NCBI GenBank assembly: GCA_012960035.1
Contig: DUBZ01000072.1
Span: 35,210 to 99,209 of the forward strand
Source: Myxococcales bacterium
GTDB lineage: Bacteria; Myxococcota_A; UBA9160; UBA4427
Reading direction: 5' to 3'
Length of the DNA: 64,000 nucleotides
This document shows, piece after piece, positions 62,930 through 64,000 of the stretch (the first letter of the stretch is position 1; every line of letters starts with the position of its first letter). A program made the position numbers and the translations under genes. Under the pieces are notes generated by a model, which saw nothing but the letters and a program-made list of their open reading frames with translations, did not search any database and was not told the origin of the DNA.

Positions 62930-63586
62930 CTACGATCGCGCGTTGTGGCGAAGCTGCGCCGTCAGTCCCAATAGAGAGAAGATCATGGCCAGCAAGAATC
63001 GAGGGTCACCCGCTTGCTGCCAGGGGTCGAGGGGAAATGCGATCGTCTTCTCGACTGCCGCCACCTTGAAAGCGTGAATTTCCTCTTCGGACGTCGCCAT
63101 CTGTTCGATCATCTCCATGATGTCACGTCGGCTTCGGTAACGAACCAACAGACCCATCTCCCAATCTTCGGCGCCTTCGATTCCCCAGACGTCGAGGGCC
63201 GTGTTGGCAGCCATTCCTCCCATAACGGGATGGGCAGCGCGTCTCAGCGCCTCGGCAAAGAATGGATCGGAGTAGCGATTCACGACATCTTGCGAGGTAT
63301 CACTGGGTTCGACGCCCTTCACCTGTTTGGGCTTATCGAAGAGGTCGACCGCATTCCACATGGCCCAGTCGTCGCCCGTATCGCTCTCCATGAAACGGAT
63401 CCAACGCTCACTGTTGACGTTCATTTCCGGGTTGCTGGTGAGTACCTCGGTGTAGTGCGCGATTTCTTCGTCGCTGAGCGGGCCACCGAAGGAGGTGTAC
63501 CAGTAGAAGAAAGCGGCGTAGACAATCCCAAGGATTGCCCAGCTCCGTGAGAGTCCCTTGCTGCTCGACTGATCGTCTTTGGCCAC
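62930..63586 (-). CDS. Membrane-anchored hypothetical protein (DUF1330-like core)
   Basis: The 218-residue protein has an N-terminal membrane segment (about 15-33, SWAILGIVYAAFFYWYTSF) and a second hydrophobic stretch near the C-terminus (FLLAMIFSLLGLTA). The segment between resembles the barrel unit of the 60034 gene (RYRSRRDIMEMIEQM). An AGGAGGCAG ribosome site precedes the ATG. It is probably first in a unit with the DUF3604 gene 70 bases downstream. Confidence 0.6.
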   Translation of the reverse strand: MAKDDQSSSKGLSRSWAILGIVYAAFFYWYTSFGGPLSDEEIAHYTEVLTSNPEMNVNSERWIRFMESDTGDDWAMWNAVDLFDKPKQVKGVEPSDTSQDVVNRYSDPFFAEALRRAAHPVMGGMAANTALDVWGIEGAEDWEMGLLVRYRSRRDIMEMIEQMATSEEEIHAFKVAAVEKTIAFPLDPWQQAGDPRFLLAMIFSLLGLTAQLRHNARS

Positions 63587-63937
63587 GTGCTGCCTCCTGG
63601 TCGAGGATCCGACTCAATGAAGAGTCAGCTACGGGGAGTCTGATCTTTGGCACAGTTACTGTCAATAGTTCGGCGATGGAGGGTATGACGTGCGACTGCC
63701 TAACCCCGAAGATGAGACCCTTTGCGTACACCATGGAGCTGCAGGGGACTTGCCCGCGCCGTCGCAGACCGTGCCTTGGAGTCACCTCTCAAGATTTCCT
63801 TGTTCGTCGAAACGAATTCCCTGTTCCTGATCACAGGGAATCGGTCGCTGCGGCGGTGGAGAGTCTTGGGAATTTCGGCTCTGATTGCAGGTGGAGGGTC
63901 AGACTGTGATGTAACAGATCCTGCCGGACGATTTTCA
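63587..63937. other. Intergenic region beside a mobile element
   Basis: The region contains the upstream sequence of the 62930 gene and probably the end of the insertion sequence at the right edge. It holds a perfect inverted repeat (63816-63841, listed separately). GTCAGACTGTGATGTAACAG (63898-63917) has the look of an IS terminal repeat, but the element's exact end cannot be fixed from one side. Confidence 0.45.
63816..63841. repeat. 9-base perfect inverted repeat
   Basis: ATTCCCTGT (63816-63824) and ACAGGGAAT (63833-63841) are exact reverse complements separated by 8 bases. They lie about 100 bases from the transposase stop, outside or at the border of the insertion sequence. It may be a hairpin, a regulatory site or an element end. 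Confidence 0.5.
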
Positions 63938-64000
63938 TTAGCTTAGCTTTTCCCTCAGCACCTCGTAGGGTGTCTTTCCCTTGTGCGCCCCGTGCGGCCG
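63938..64000 (-). mobile_element. IS3/IS481-like transposase, C-terminal 20 residues (cut by right edge)
   Basis: The minus-strand frame ending at TAA (63938-63940) encodes RPHGAHKGKTPYEVLREKLS. This is the standard C-terminal tail of DDE integrase-core transposases of the IS3/IS481 type (RPHxALGGxTPxE). The rest lies beyond the window. It marks an insertion sequence entering from the right. Confidence 0.8.

Overview
The window is GC-rich, densely coded bacterial DNA. Gene content suggests a Gram-negative aerobe, probably an uncultured member of the former Deltaproteobacteria or a neighbouring phylum. Supporting genes are a homodimeric AceE-type pyruvate dehydrogenase, gshB, aat, PBP1A, several outer-membrane-type lipoproteins, an NtrC-family regulator and a selenocysteine elongation factor. 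Taxonomy is an inference from gene content; no rRNA is present.

Layout. (1) 1-1625 is the 5' part of a GT-C membrane glycosyltransferase that runs off the left edge, followed by about 850 non-coding bases. (2) 2478-14691 is a one-strand catabolic operon. It closely matches the mycobacterial genes that degrade the last two steroid rings (C/D, the 'HIP' pathway): ipdA-ipdB-ipdC-echA20-fadE31-like-fadE-DUF35-Ltp thiolase-fadA6-SDR-fadE-SDR-maoC. An FkbM-type protein with a Tat-like leader follows. (3) 15726-18825 holds an alpha/beta hydrolase and the first of three DUF3604 phosphoesterase-like exported proteins. (4) 18877-30668 is housekeeping and regulation: histidine kinase, PBP1A, glutathione synthetase, an NtrC-type response regulator, alkylguanine transferase, a HExxH lipoprotein, a cystathionine gamma-synthase-like enzyme, a truncated LOG protein, aat and a GST-like protein. 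(5) 30813-38803 holds a DUF3604 lipoprotein and the pyruvate dehydrogenase operon (aceE-aceF-lpd, with a lipoyl domain fused to E3) preceded by a small HTH gene. (6) 39556-47388 contains a MocA-like nucleotidyltransferase, an amidase, a 1040-residue flippase-like/sulfatase-like fusion, and gpsA with a lipoprotein.

(7) 47835-55332 is the most unusual block. It is a tight seven-gene operon with homologues of all seven membrane subunits of respiratory complex I (A, H, J, K, L, M, N, in canonical order). None of the hydrophilic subunits (B, C, D, E, F, G, I) is present at the locus. Many residues that form the quinone/E-channel and NuoL proton path are replaced by neutral or non-equivalent residues, while NuoM stays close to canonical. 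The reading frames are intact and translationally coupled, so this looks like a maintained, repurposed membrane module and not decay.

(8) 55493-59691 is a serine/selenocysteine decoding locus: selB and serS overlap on one strand, followed by three tRNA-Ser genes (TGA, GCT, GGA) on the other. (9) 60034-63586 has a third DUF3604 gene between two proteins resembling DUF1330-type dimeric barrels. (10) The right edge holds the last 20 codons of an IS3/IS481-like transposase.
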